A DNA stretch of 64,000 bases from Sutcliffiella halmapala (lineage in GTDB: Bacteria > Bacillota > Bacilli > Bacillales > Bacillaceae_I). The notes below the pieces were generated by a model. It ran no database searches and had not been told where the DNA came from. It saw only the letters and a program-made list of their open reading frames with translations. The stretch is from assembly GCF_002019665.1 (NCBI RefSeq), contig NZ_KV917375.1:3609445-3673444 (forward strand). Reading direction: 5' to 3'. The position numbers were made by a program, and so were the translations under genes. Positions 28,884 through 36,794 of this stretch are shown one piece after another (position 1 is the stretch's first letter; each line of letters opens with the position of its first letter).

Positions 28884-29843
28884 ATTATAGGAAAAATTAG
28901 AGAAGAATCATTTAATCTAGAGGCTTTAACTGCTGCCTGTACTCGACTTTCTAAGAATGATCCACTTTATCCACTTATCTCAGCAAAGCAATTATCTCTA
29001 GAGGCTGGTATAGCTGGAGAAGATAGAGTGGCAGAGATACTCCGCCAAATTTCTTTTCCAATGGAACACCGCATTTTCCACGACCTGACCCTTAAAGCAA
29101 GCGAAACTTTCCAAATCGACTCCTTGCTTATAACACAAGCTTTCTCCCTTATTTTCGAAGTGAAAAATATCTCGGGAAAATTAACATTTAAGGAAGATCC
29201 ACCACAACTAATCCGAGTTAAAGAGAATGCCCAGATTGATGGATTCGATAGTCCAGCTGCACAAGTAGAGCGGAACGTCGAATTATTTCAAGAATGGCTC
29301 CAACAGCGCGGAATAAATATTCCTGTCTTTGGAGTAGTCGTCTTGGCATACCCGAAGCAGATTGTCGATGTTGCCCCTAAGAAAACCAAAGTTTTATTCC
29401 CAAAGTTAATCCCAACCTACATCAAGAAATTTTATCCACTTCCAAAAAAATTCGATAGTAAAACTTTAGACACCATCACAGCTAAACTTATCCAAGCACA
29501 TCAACCTTTTATTCCAAATCCTATATGCCAAACTTACAATATTCCCAAAACCGTTTTTCAAACTGGGGTACTATGCACATTTTGCGGCAAATTCGGAATG
29601 ACGAAAATAAAGAAATCATGGCAGTGTCCTAGCTGTAAAGAAACAGATCGACTCGCACATCAAAAAGACATTAGAGTTTGGTTTTTACTAATTGGGAGAA
29701 AGATGACGAACAGTGATTGTCGTGAGTTTTTGAGGGTAGATGATCCACCTACAGCATACCGTCTCTTACAGAGTATGAAGCTTCAAGGTATTGGAGTTTT
29801 TAAAAAACGTATCTATTATATGGATTTCAACAAAAAAATATAG
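28884..29843 (+). CDS. NERD-domain protein with C-terminal zinc ribbon, probable ATT start
   Basis: About 319 residues. The N-terminal nuclease-related domain (about 40-160) contains AGEDRVAEIL, the Asp of FQIDSLLIT and the catalytic-like IFEVKNISG. A zinc-ribbon segment CTFCGK...CPSCK (about 229-250) and a helical C-terminus follow. No ATG, GTG or TTG lies near the expected N-terminus. A near-perfect Shine-Dalgarno AAGGAGG (28868-28874) stands 9 bases before ATT 28884, and starting there aligns the N-terminus with relatives that begin MII.... The frame is open back to TTG 28809, which has no ribosome binding site. NERD proteins are thought to process nucleic acids; their cellular role is unclear. 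Confidence 0.75.
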   Translation: MIGKIREESFNLEALTAACTRLSKNDPLYPLISAKQLSLEAGIAGEDRVAEILRQISFPMEHRIFHDLTLKASETFQIDSLLITQAFSLIFEVKNISGKLTFKEDPPQLIRVKENAQIDGFDSPAAQVERNVELFQEWLQQRGINIPVFGVVVLAYPKQIVDVAPKKTKVLFPKLIPTYIKKFYPLPKKFDSKTLDTITAKLIQAHQPFIPNPICQTYNIPKTVFQTGVLCTFCGKFGMTKIKKSWQCPSCKETDRLAHQKDIRVWFLLIGRKMTNSDCREFLRVDDPPTAYRLLQSMKLQGIGVFKKRIYYMDFNKKI

Positions 29844-29888
29844 CGATATTTATATTAATTGGTATACGTAGAGATCCGCTAAGCAAAG

Positions 29889-30584
29889 TGTTGCTATCCG
29901 TCGGTAATCGCTTCATTCGTTGGTAGTTCGTCCCTATCCGTTGGTAAATCCCTGCATTCGTTGCTATTTCGTCCCTATCCGTCGGTAAATCCCTGCATTC
30001 GTTGGTATTTCGTCCCTATTCGTCGGTAAATCCCTGCATTCGTTGGTAGTTCGTCCCTATCCGTCGGTAAATTGCTTCACTCGTTGGTATTTCGTCCCTA
30101 TTCGTCGGTAAATCCCTTCATTCGTTGGTATACGTCCCTATCCGTCGGTAAATTGCTTCACTCGTTGGTATTTCGTCCCTATCCGTCGGTAAATCCCTTC
30201 ATTCGTTGCTATTTCGTCCCTATCCGTCGGTAAATCCCTGCATTCGTTGGTAGTTCGTCCCTATCCGTTGGTAAATCCCTTCATTCGTTGCTATTTCGTC
30301 CCTACCCGTCGGTAAATCCCTTCATTCGTTGGTAGTTCGTCCCTATCCGTCGGTAAATCCCTTCATTCGTTGGTAGTTCGTCCCTATCCGTCGGTAAATC
30401 CCTTCATTCGTTGGTAGTTCGTCCCTATCCGTCGGTAATCGCTTCATTCGTTGGTAGTTCGTCCCTATCCGTTGGTAAATCCCTTCATTCGTTGGTAGTT
30501 CGTCCCTATCCGTCGGTAAATTCCTTCATTCGTTGATAGTTCGTCCCTATCCGTCGGTAAATCCCTTCATTCGTTGGTAGTTCG
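29889..30584. repeat. 41-bp tandem repeat array (left part, about 17 copies)
   Basis: Unit TTCGTTGGTAGTTCGTCCCT + ATCCGTCGGTAAATCCCTTCA, 40-41 bp, repeated with few substitutions. Variants include GGTA/GCTA, CCGTCGG/CCGTTGG and AATCCC/AATTGC. Each unit is a pair of related 20/21-bp halves containing CGTYGGTA. There are no variable spacers and no coding frame. It lies between the convergent NERD and spoVR genes. An IS256-family element interrupts it at 30585; it resumes at 32086. Confidence 0.95.
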
Positions 30585-30666
30585 AGTCAAGTCCATATTA
30601 TTGTGTAAAAGTGTCAACAATGAGTTTCGACAAGACAATAAATAAGATTAGGTGAGCGATACGTAT

Positions 30667-30779
30667 TTCGAATTTACATCGAGAGGTGGGCATGATAGCC
30701 TGCGTGGGCAGGCCAGGTTTAAGAAACCTGGCTTCCTGGCTTTTCATCATGCCCACAGAGGCTCGATGTCAATTTGAAA
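30667..30779. other. Large hairpin at the 3' end of the IS element
   Basis: Nested inverted repeats: ACATCGAG / CTCGATGT, GTGGGCATGAT / ATCATGCCCAC and CCAGGTTT / AAACCTGG. Together they can fold a stem of about 110 bases between the transposase stop codon and the left IS end. It may terminate transposase mRNA or block transcription entering from outside. That role is inferred. Confidence 0.7.
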
Positions 30780-30805
30780 TTAGGCTTAACCACTATCTTT
30801 TAGGG

Positions 30806-31984
30806 TTAATTAGGCTTGATATCTTTTAGATAGGGGATGTTATGCTTATTCCAGTCTGCTTCTATATTCATTAAAACGGCTCCAATGATTCGATTGGCAG
30901 ATTGTTCATTAGGGAAAATCTGAATGACTCGTTCTCTTCTACGTATTTCTCTGTTAACACGTTCTAACATGTTAGTGGTACGTAGGTTCTTATGGTGTTG
31001 AACTGGTTGTGAATGAAATTGAATAGCGTCCTCAAACCCATCCTCTAGTTTATTAATAGCTTTACTGAAGCCCTTTGTGTCTTGGTACTTTTCCACAAAA
31101 CGGGCTTTCATCTCTCTTACAAGTTTGATATCCGAGTTCTGAAACATGTCTTTAAGCTCTTGTCGAGCTTCTGTTGTCTTTTTAGGGAGGGTGTCCATGA
31201 TGTTCCTTAAGAAATGGACCACACATCTCTGCCAAGAGGTTCCTAAGAATGATGTTTGAATGGAAGAAACCAAACCAGCATGGGCATCAGAGATCACCAT
31301 TTTAGGAGATTGAAGTCCTCTAGATTTTAGGTACTCAAAGAAATTAGACCAGCTTTCAGTGGATTCCGAGTGATTAACTTTCAAGCCAATGATTTCTCTA
31401 TGCCCGTTTTGGTTCACCCCACAAGCAATATGAACACTTTTAGACACCACCTTTTGGTTTTCCCGAACCTTGATATATAGAGCGTCCACGTAAACATAAG
31501 GGTAGTAAAACGTGTTTAATGGACGGTTTCTCCATTCGTTGATGATAGGATCAAGTGTTTTGGTTAAATTGGAAACGAGAGATTTAGACACACTTTTCCC
31601 ACACAGCTCTTCTACAATTTTCGTTACCTTTCGTGTAGAAACCCCATTTACCACCATTTCAATCATGGAAAGAATAAGAGCCTGTTCGCAGCGTGCATAT
31701 TTTTGAAAGACAGTGGTAGAAAATTCCCCATCTCGTGTACGAGGAACTCTAAGTTTTAGAGAACCAGCTCCCGTAATCAACTCACGCTCATAATACCCAT
31801 TCCGATAGGATCGGCGTTCTTCAGTTCTCTCATGAGAGAGTGCGTTGATGTACTCATCTCTTTCTTTTTCCATCAAAGAATTTAAAATAAGGGAAAGGGA
31901 TGCTTTTACAGGTGATTCTAAAGCGCTTTTTTCGATTTTCTCTTTGAGATCTTCTAAATTTATAGTAATATTGATTTGGGTCAT
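30806..31984 (-). CDS. IS256-family (Mutator-type) transposase
   Basis: 392 residues. The DDE catalytic acids are visible as Asp in YVDALYIKV, Asp in MVISDAHAGL and Glu in NMLERVNREIRRRERVI. The QRCVVHFLRNIM segment (C/D(2)H-like) and the C-terminal GAVLMNIEADW are typical of the family. Three ATGs follow GGAGG; the third (31984) has 8-base spacing and is taken as start. The frame is undamaged over the family's usual length. Confidence 0.95.
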   Translation of the reverse strand: MTQINITINLEDLKEKIEKSALESPVKASLSLILNSLMEKERDEYINALSHERTEERRSYRNGYYERELITGAGSLKLRVPRTRDGEFSTTVFQKYARCEQALILSMIEMVVNGVSTRKVTKIVEELCGKSVSKSLVSNLTKTLDPIINEWRNRPLNTFYYPYVYVDALYIKVRENQKVVSKSVHIACGVNQNGHREIIGLKVNHSESTESWSNFFEYLKSRGLQSPKMVISDAHAGLVSSIQTSFLGTSWQRCVVHFLRNIMDTLPKKTTEARQELKDMFQNSDIKLVREMKARFVEKYQDTKGFSKAINKLEDGFEDAIQFHSQPVQHHKNLRTTNMLERVNREIRRRERVIQIFPNEQSANRIIGAVLMNIEADWNKHNIPYLKDIKPN

Positions 31985-32085
31985 CATCATGTCCTCCGTG
32001 CGTGTAGTTTTCTTGGTCGAAAACATTGTAACACCACGGGTCATGATGGTGACCTTTCTATTTACACAATTATATGGACTTTATC

Positions 32086-32217
32086 GTAGTTCGTCCCTAT
32101 CCGTCGGTAAATCCCTGCATTCGTTGGTATTTCGTCCCTACCCGTCGGTAAATCCCTGCATTCGTTGGTATTTCGTCCCTATCCATCGGTAAATCCCTGC
32201 ATTCGTTGATAAGTGTC
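32086..32217. repeat. 41-bp tandem repeat array (right part, about 3 copies)
   Basis: Continuation of the array at 29889-30584 after the IS insertion, starting with the duplicated GTAGTTCG. Units begin near 32091, 32132 and 32173, with the last one degenerating at about 32210. Confidence 0.93.
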
Positions 32218-32240
32218 CTAAGTGTCCGCTCACCCACAGC

Positions 32241-32270
32241 AAAAAAAGGCATCGACCTAAACCGATGCCT
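32241..32270 (-). terminator. Rho-independent terminator of spoVR
   Basis: AGGCATCG / CGATGCCT stem with an 8-base loop, followed on the minus strand by seven Ts. Confidence 0.88.
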
Positions 32271-32307
32271 CTAAATCTATTGCTAGCTACCTGAAATGTT
32301 ACCTAAA

Positions 32308-33723
32308 TCAAATATACTTCCGATGCACACTCTTCCCATCATAGGTAAACAACACATTTTTTGTCTCGATAACCGACTCCATATGAACCGGTCTGCCCCA
32401 GATTTGATGAATGTAGGGCAACACTTTCTCTAGGTACTTGAGGTCCAGTTCGATTCCTTCGTACCAGTGCTTCAAGTATAACTCTCCAGTTCTCAAATAA
32501 TCTCCGTCATTTACAGTGATGTATGGGAAACCGCCATTTACACGCATATTTACTAGTTGCTCTCGTACCCCTTCCCATGCTTTGTCAACGATTTTGTAGT
32601 CTTTTCCTTGTTTTTGGAAAAGATACATATCTTCGCGCATGACTAAGTCTTTGTTAAGGTAGTTTCGTAAAAATGAGATGTCAGATTCTACTTCTCGAAC
32701 TTCAAACATTTTCTCTCGACCAGATCCAGGTACAACTCCATCTCGCTTCATGTCCTCAGTTGGGTTGTTGTAGCGTTCTTCGATGTCCTCAAAGATTTTG
32801 ATTCCAAGGTAGTAAGGATTAATACTTGTTCGGGAAGGCTGCACGACTCCAGCATTCAGTTTTGCATACTCTAATGCATCCCCACTTGTTAAGTCCATTT
32901 CCCTTAGAATACGTTGATGCCAGTACGATGCCCAGCCTTCGTTCATTATTTTTGTTTCCATTTGTGGCCAGAAGTAGAGCATCTCTTCGCGCATCATCGT
33001 TAAGATATCACGCTGCCAGTCCTCAAGTTCACTACTGTAATGTTCAATAAAAAGAAGAATATCCTTTTCAGGCTGCGGTGGGAATTTCTTTTTCTTTCTT
33101 TTAGGTACTGACTTCGGTTTGTTTCGCTCATCTAAGTTCCATAAGTCATCGTATACGCTGGCTTTTTTCTTTACCTCTTCTTCTTCTTCCATATCCTCGA
33201 TACTCCAGGCAAGTTTAGAACGTACCAACGATGGATCGATATGCTCTTGAATGGCTAGCACAGCATTTAGAAAATCCTCTACTTCTTTTTTTCCATGGTC
33301 TTGCTCATACTGTTTAATTCTTTCAGCTGTTGCAGCCATGCTTTCTACCATATCGCGATTTGTATTTTGAAAACGGCAGTTATTCTTGAAAAAATCACAA
33401 TGTGCCAAAACATGCGCAACAATTAATTTGTTTTGAATCAAAGAATTGGTATCTAGTAAAAAGGCGTAGCAAGGGTTCGAGTTAATCACTAGCTCATAAA
33501 TTTTACTAAGACCTAGATCATAATGAAGCTTCATTTTGTGAAATTGCTTTCCAAAGCTCCAGTGGGAAAAACGTGTTGGCATTCCATAAGCACCAAATGT
33601 ATAGATGATGTCTGCTGGACATATTTCATAACGCATCGGATAAAAATCTAGCCCAAAGCCTTTTGCAATCTCGGTAATTTCATCAATGGCTCGAAATAAC
33701 GCTTTTTCGTCATCTGCCCTCAT
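32308..33723 (-). CDS. spoVR: SpoVR-family protein
   Basis: 471 residues, full length for the SpoVR family, which affects spore cortex formation in B. subtilis; the biochemical activity is unknown. Recognisable blocks include [19 protein letters not shown] near residues 45-63, [13 protein letters not shown], and [13 protein letters not shown] in the second half. ATG 33723 follows AGGGAGG. A sigma-E-like promoter directly upstream agrees with mother-cell expression. A gene order of spoVR near azr/yhdB and the glp genes matches B. subtilis. Confidence 0.95.
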   Translation of the reverse strand: MRADDEKALFRAIDEITEIAKGFGLDFYPMRYEICPADIIYTFGAYGMPTRFSHWSFGKQFHKMKLHYDLGLSKIYELVINSNPCYAFLLDTNSLIQNKLIVAHVLAHCDFFKNNCRFQNTNRDMVESMAATAERIKQYEQDHGKKEVEDFLNAVLAIQEHIDPSLVRSKLAWSIEDMEEEEEVKKKASVYDDLWNLDERNKPKSVPKRKKKKFPPQPEKDILLFIEHYSSELEDWQRDILTMMREEMLYFWPQMETKIMNEGWASYWHQRILREMDLTSGDALEYAKLNAGVVQPSRTSINPYYLGIKIFEDIEERYNNPTEDMKRDGVVPGSGREKMFEVREVESDISFLRNYLNKDLVMREDMYLFQKQGKDYKIVDKAWEGVREQLVNMRVNGGFPYITVNDGDYLRTGELYLKHWYEGIELDLKYLEKVLPYIHQIWGRPVHMESVIETKNVLFTYDGKSVHRKYI

Positions 33724-33751
33724 ATTACAACCTCCCTTTTCCTCTTATCAC

Positions 33752-33780
33752 AATGTATGAACAAGTTTGCAATATCATGA
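33752..33780 (-). promoter_or_regulatory. Sigma-E-like promoter of spoVR
   Basis: Minus-strand -10 CATACATT fits the sigma-E consensus CATACANT, and -35 TCATGAT lies 14 bp upstream (one mismatch from TCATATT). Transcription would start about 20 bases before the spoVR start codon, leaving room for its ribosome binding site. Confidence 0.6.
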
Positions 33781-33869
33781 AAGTCGATTGTTTTTTCCAG
33801 CATTAATTTTGGCATTAAGAAAAAAAATGCAAGTTTGTCATGGTATAATTCTCATGGGGAGATGTTACG

Positions 33870-34727
33870 ATGGAATTTATACTATTAATTATTTTAGGTT
33901 TTTCTATTAGCATGTTATCTGGATTTTTTGGGATTGGTGGAGGATTTGTCTTAACCCCCATACTATTATTGTTAGGTTATAGTCCGCTTGAAGCTATTTC
34001 AACTAGTCTTTTGTATACGATTGGTACTTCCATAGCTGGAGTGTATGCTCATTATAAAATGAAAAATATCTTATGGAAGGAAGCGCTAATCATTGGTTTG
34101 AGTGGCGTTGTGGCAACCCAAATTGCCTTTCCTTTTGTGAGTTGGTTAGAAGTAAATAATTATTCCGAAATAGCAATACCGTTCATGTACCTTTCACTTC
34201 TGTCTTTTTTGGCTTTTAAAATGCTCTCTAAGGTATCTACATCCAGAAAAAAATCTGGGCCACCTTCATTCATTATACTTATAACGATTGGATTAATAGC
34301 GGGATTCTTATCCACTACTTTAGGAGTTGGTGGAGGATTTATCATTGTACCACTTCTTATTACTTTCTACTCGGTAACTTCTCGACAAGCAGTAGCAACA
34401 AGTTTAGCAAGTGTGATTCTTATTGTATCGGCGGGATTTATCACTTATGCAATGAACTTACCAAAAATCCACTATGAAACAGGTTTATTATTAATCGTCG
34501 GGGCAATTGTCGGAACTCAGCTAGGCGCACGAGCCACTATTTTTGTCAAAAATGAAAGTATCCCGCGTTTGTTAGGCTTTCTTTATATCGTAACTATAAC
34601 TGGTTTAATTCTGAAGATGTACGATCAAACAATTATTGGACTCGTAACTTTAATCTGTTATACATTGTTTGTGAACATTTACCTGGCTATGCACCTAATT
34701 AGGCGCAAAGTATTGCCATCATATTAA
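33870..34727 (+). CDS. TauE/SafE-family (sulfite exporter-like) membrane transporter
   Basis: 285 residues with about eight membrane helices in two similar halves. Each half contains the family's glycine motif: GFFGIGGGFVLTPILLLLG (about 18-36) and LGVGGGFIIVPLLITF (about 151-166). These proteins move sulfite, sulfoacetate or other small organosulfur anions; the specific substrate cannot be read here. ATG 33870 follows GGGGAGATG. It is divergent from spoVR and shares a bidirectional terminator with mgtE. Confidence 0.9.
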   Translation: MEFILLIILGFSISMLSGFFGIGGGFVLTPILLLLGYSPLEAISTSLLYTIGTSIAGVYAHYKMKNILWKEALIIGLSGVVATQIAFPFVSWLEVNNYSEIAIPFMYLSLLSFLAFKMLSKVSTSRKKSGPPSFIILITIGLIAGFLSTTLGVGGGFIIVPLLITFYSVTSRQAVATSLASVILIVSAGFITYAMNLPKIHYETGLLLIVGAIVGTQLGARATIFVKNESIPRLLGFLYIVTITGLILKMYDQTIIGLVTLICYTLFVNIYLAMHLIRRKVLPSY

Positions 34728-34748
34728 ATTTTGCTAACTATTTTTTTA

Positions 34749-34801
34749 TAAAAAAGCTATCCTACAGTCAGTAATCACTGACAGAATAGGATAGCTTTTT
34801 T
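34749..34801. terminator. Bidirectional terminator between tauE-like gene and mgtE
   Basis: AAAAAGCTATCCT / AGGATAGCTTTTT with an inner GTCAGT / ACTGAC stem; A- and T-runs on both sides serve both convergent genes. Confidence 0.92.
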
Positions 34802-36171
34802 CAAGTTGAAGTAATATAAGATAAAAATGCAGTTGCAATTCCAAAATAAATGAGTAGCGATAAAATATCATTTACCGTTGTAATAAGTGGCCCTGATGCA
34901 ATAGCAGGGTCAATATTTAACTTATACAAAATTAACGGAATGACTGTTCCAGCTAAAGTACCAATGATAAGCGTAATAAAAAGGGAAGAGCCTACTACTA
35001 AACCAAGCACTAAATCTCCACGCCATACGTAAGCAATAATAGTTATAAGAATCGCACATGTAATTCCAATCGTTACACCAACACCAAACTCTCGTAAAAT
35101 AACCCTTGTCACGATTTTTTTATCTATCTCACGGGAAATAAGACCACGAACAACGACTGCTAATGATTGTGTTCCAGTATTCCCTGTCATCCCAGCAATC
35201 ATTGGCATGAAAAAAGCCAATGCGACTGCTTTATCTAAAGTTTCCTCAAAACCACTAATAATACTACCAGAAATAAGTCCAATAAATAATAATAAGATCA
35301 ACCAAGGTAGTCTTCTTGCAGACGCCACAAGCGCTGGTGTATCAAAATCAATATCCTTACCTGATGCAGATAGCTTTTCAATATCCTCGTTTGCTTCTTG
35401 AATCACTACATCGATGACATCATCGACGGTTATAATCCCGATAAGCATTCTATTATCATCTACTACCGGAACTGCTAAGAAATCATAACGTTCAATTACA
35501 TGTGCTACTTCTTCTTGATCAGTATCAACATGCACGGAAATGACTCGGGAAAACATAATATCCATAATTTTTTCATAGGCATCTGCTAAAATTAAATCTC
35601 GGTAGGAAACAACCCCTACTAATCGCTTTTCTTCATCAATAACGTATAAGTAGTTAATGGTTTCCGCTAGTTCTGCGTAGGATTTTAATTTATCCACTAC
35701 TTCACGCACCGTATATTCCTGTGGTATCCATACATAACGGTTTGTCATTAATCGTCCAGCTGTTTCAGGTTCGTACTTCATTAAATCCTGAACAGCCGTC
35801 GATTCCTCTTTATTCATTTTAGATAAAAATGCACCTTTAATCTCTGGATCCATTTCATTAAACAATGCTGCAAGATCATCGTTGTCCATACGATCCATAA
35901 CTTTTGCTGATTTATCTACTCCAATTTTTTTGAGCACTTCTAATTGTAATTCCTGATTCAGCTCTTGTATAAGTGCGGTTAATTGTTCAATCGTTAAGTA
36001 AGTTAAAAAGCGCACTTTATGCTTTTCTGGAAGCTGTTGATAAATAATTCCCGTATCATAGGGCTGTAATTCTTGAATGATATCTTGAAAAGCTTTACGT
36101 TTTCCATCTTTTAAGTAGTTAATAATATTTAAAATAATTTGATCCTCTGTCATGTTATGCACTAGGCTCAT
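34801..36171 (-). CDS. mgtE: MgtE magnesium transporter
   Basis: 456 residues. An N-terminal superhelical domain (about 10-130) is followed by two CBS domains (about 130-255), a plug helix, and five membrane helices from about 285. The membrane part carries MIAGMTGNTGTQSLAVVVRG and the pore-region motif TTVNDILSLLIYFG with the conserved Asp. GGAGG precedes ATG 36171; the TTG seven codons upstream is not the start. Expression is under an M-box riboswitch with a transcription terminator, so it should be made when Mg2+ is low. A short leader ORF lies between the terminator and mgtE. Confidence 0.96.
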   Translation of the reverse strand: MSLVHNMTEDQIILNIINYLKDGKRKAFQDIIQELQPYDTGIIYQQLPEKHKVRFLTYLTIEQLTALIQELNQELQLEVLKKIGVDKSAKVMDRMDNDDLAALFNEMDPEIKGAFLSKMNKEESTAVQDLMKYEPETAGRLMTNRYVWIPQEYTVREVVDKLKSYAELAETINYLYVIDEEKRLVGVVSYRDLILADAYEKIMDIMFSRVISVHVDTDQEEVAHVIERYDFLAVPVVDDNRMLIGIITVDDVIDVVIQEANEDIEKLSASGKDIDFDTPALVASARRLPWLILLLFIGLISGSIISGFEETLDKAVALAFFMPMIAGMTGNTGTQSLAVVVRGLISREIDKKIVTRVILREFGVGVTIGITCAILITIIAYVWRGDLVLGLVVGSSLFITLIIGTLAGTVIPLILYKLNIDPAIASGPLITTVNDILSLLIYFGIATAFLSYITST

Positions 36172-36214
36172 GCTCACTACCTCCTCTGCCAACTAGGAAG
36201 GACAAGGATTCACT

Positions 36215-36304
36215 CTATTTTTCAACCAACAGGCGGCAATCAAAAAATAAATATGGCCCTTGCACTTCATTTATCTTCGTCCTCGGACTTGGACTACTAT
36301 CCAT
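36215..36304 (-). CDS. 29-codon leader ORF between M-box and mgtE
   Basis: ATG 36304 is preceded by GGAGGTGG, among the strongest ribosome binding sites in the window, and reads 29 sense codons to TAG at 36215, ending 43 bases before the mgtE start. The peptide begins MDSSPSPRTK: an acidic residue and alternating prolines at the N-terminus, then basic residues. That general pattern is seen in the Salmonella leader peptide MgtL, which controls mgtA through ribosome behaviour in low Mg2+. A hairpin GTTAGG / CCTAAC (36334-36359) lies before its ribosome binding site. Translation is likely from the site quality. A regulatory role is inference. It might instead be a fortuitous ORF. Confidence 0.55.
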   Translation of the reverse strand: MDSSPSPRTKINEVQGPYLFFDCRLLVEK

Positions 36305-36380
36305 TTTTGTTACCACCTCCGTTTAAATGTGTACGTTAGGTTTTGAAGCTAAATCCTAACAAATAATTTCCATTTTCATT

Positions 36381-36417
36381 AAAAAAAGCACCTTTCATTC
36401 AAATCGAATGAAGGTGC
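36381..36417 (-). terminator. Terminator stem of the M-box expression platform
   Basis: On the minus strand GCACCTTCATTC / GAATGAAAGGTGC folds into a long stem followed by seven Ts, 35 bases downstream of the aptamer. It is expected to form when Mg2+ is bound. Confidence 0.9.
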
Positions 36418-36451
36418 ATAAATGCCTAAATAAGCCATTTATTCCCCCCAT

Positions 36452-36598
36452 TCGTAGAGCTTTAGCACTGTGTGGCATAGGATTACTCCAGCTACATTAA
36501 ATACCACCTTATATCGATGGTATCTGTTGACCCATTGGCGTCTTTGGACGTTTCTGGGCAGCAGCGTCTCTCCAACACAGGAGCCTCACCTAACGAAG
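36452..36598 (-). ncRNA. M-box (ykoK) magnesium riboswitch aptamer
   Basis: The minus strand carries the conserved M-box blocks in order: TTAGGTGAGGCTCCTGT, GGAGA.ACGCTGCTGCCCA, GTCCAAAGACGCCAATGG, GTCAACAGA, a variable hairpin, TGTAGCTGGA, and CCTATGCC...CAGTGCTAAAGCTCTACGA. Mg2+ binding compacts this RNA and favours the downstream terminator, lowering mgtE expression. The remaining gap down to mgtE holds the terminator, a small hairpin and the leader ORF. Confidence 0.97.
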
Positions 36599-36620
36599 GT
36601 TCAAGTGTGCTTCAAATAAT

Positions 36621-36650
36621 ACTCTACAAGGAAAAAACGGAAAGTGTCAA
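36621..36650 (-). promoter_or_regulatory. Sigma-A promoter of the mgtE leader
   Basis: Minus strand -35 TTGACA, 18-bp spacer, -10 TAGAGT, placing the transcript start just upstream of the M-box. Confidence 0.65.
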
Positions 36651-36794
36651 CCTTTTTTTATTGCACCCCGTCAACTTCTAGCGATACATTTTTTTATTAA
36701 AAATAAATCATTACTATATAACCCGATGATTAAATAAAGACACTTAACAAACTAAATACCCTTTTTCCAATTTACAAAAACCCCTACTATAACA

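Larger units (their letters stand above)
30585..32085 (-). mobile_element. Complete IS256-family insertion sequence, 1501 bp
   Basis: Terminal inverted repeats of about 25 bp (21 identical), with inner part AGTCCATATWATTGTGTAAA, bound an element carrying one Mutator-type transposase. The 8-bp sequence GTAGTTCG is present on both sides (30577-30584 and 32086-32093), the target duplication length typical of IS256. The element sits inside the 41-bp repeat array. Intact ends, duplication and transposase suggest recent and possibly active transposition. Confidence 0.93.

Noticed and set aside
29889-30584. CRISPR-like array of 41-bp units
   Set aside because: Units are contiguous with no unique spacers and no cas genes nearby; it is a minisatellite.
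30667-30779. Riboswitch or structured ncRNA
   Set aside because: The hairpin lies within the boundaries of the IS element and downstream of its transposase, so it belongs to the IS.
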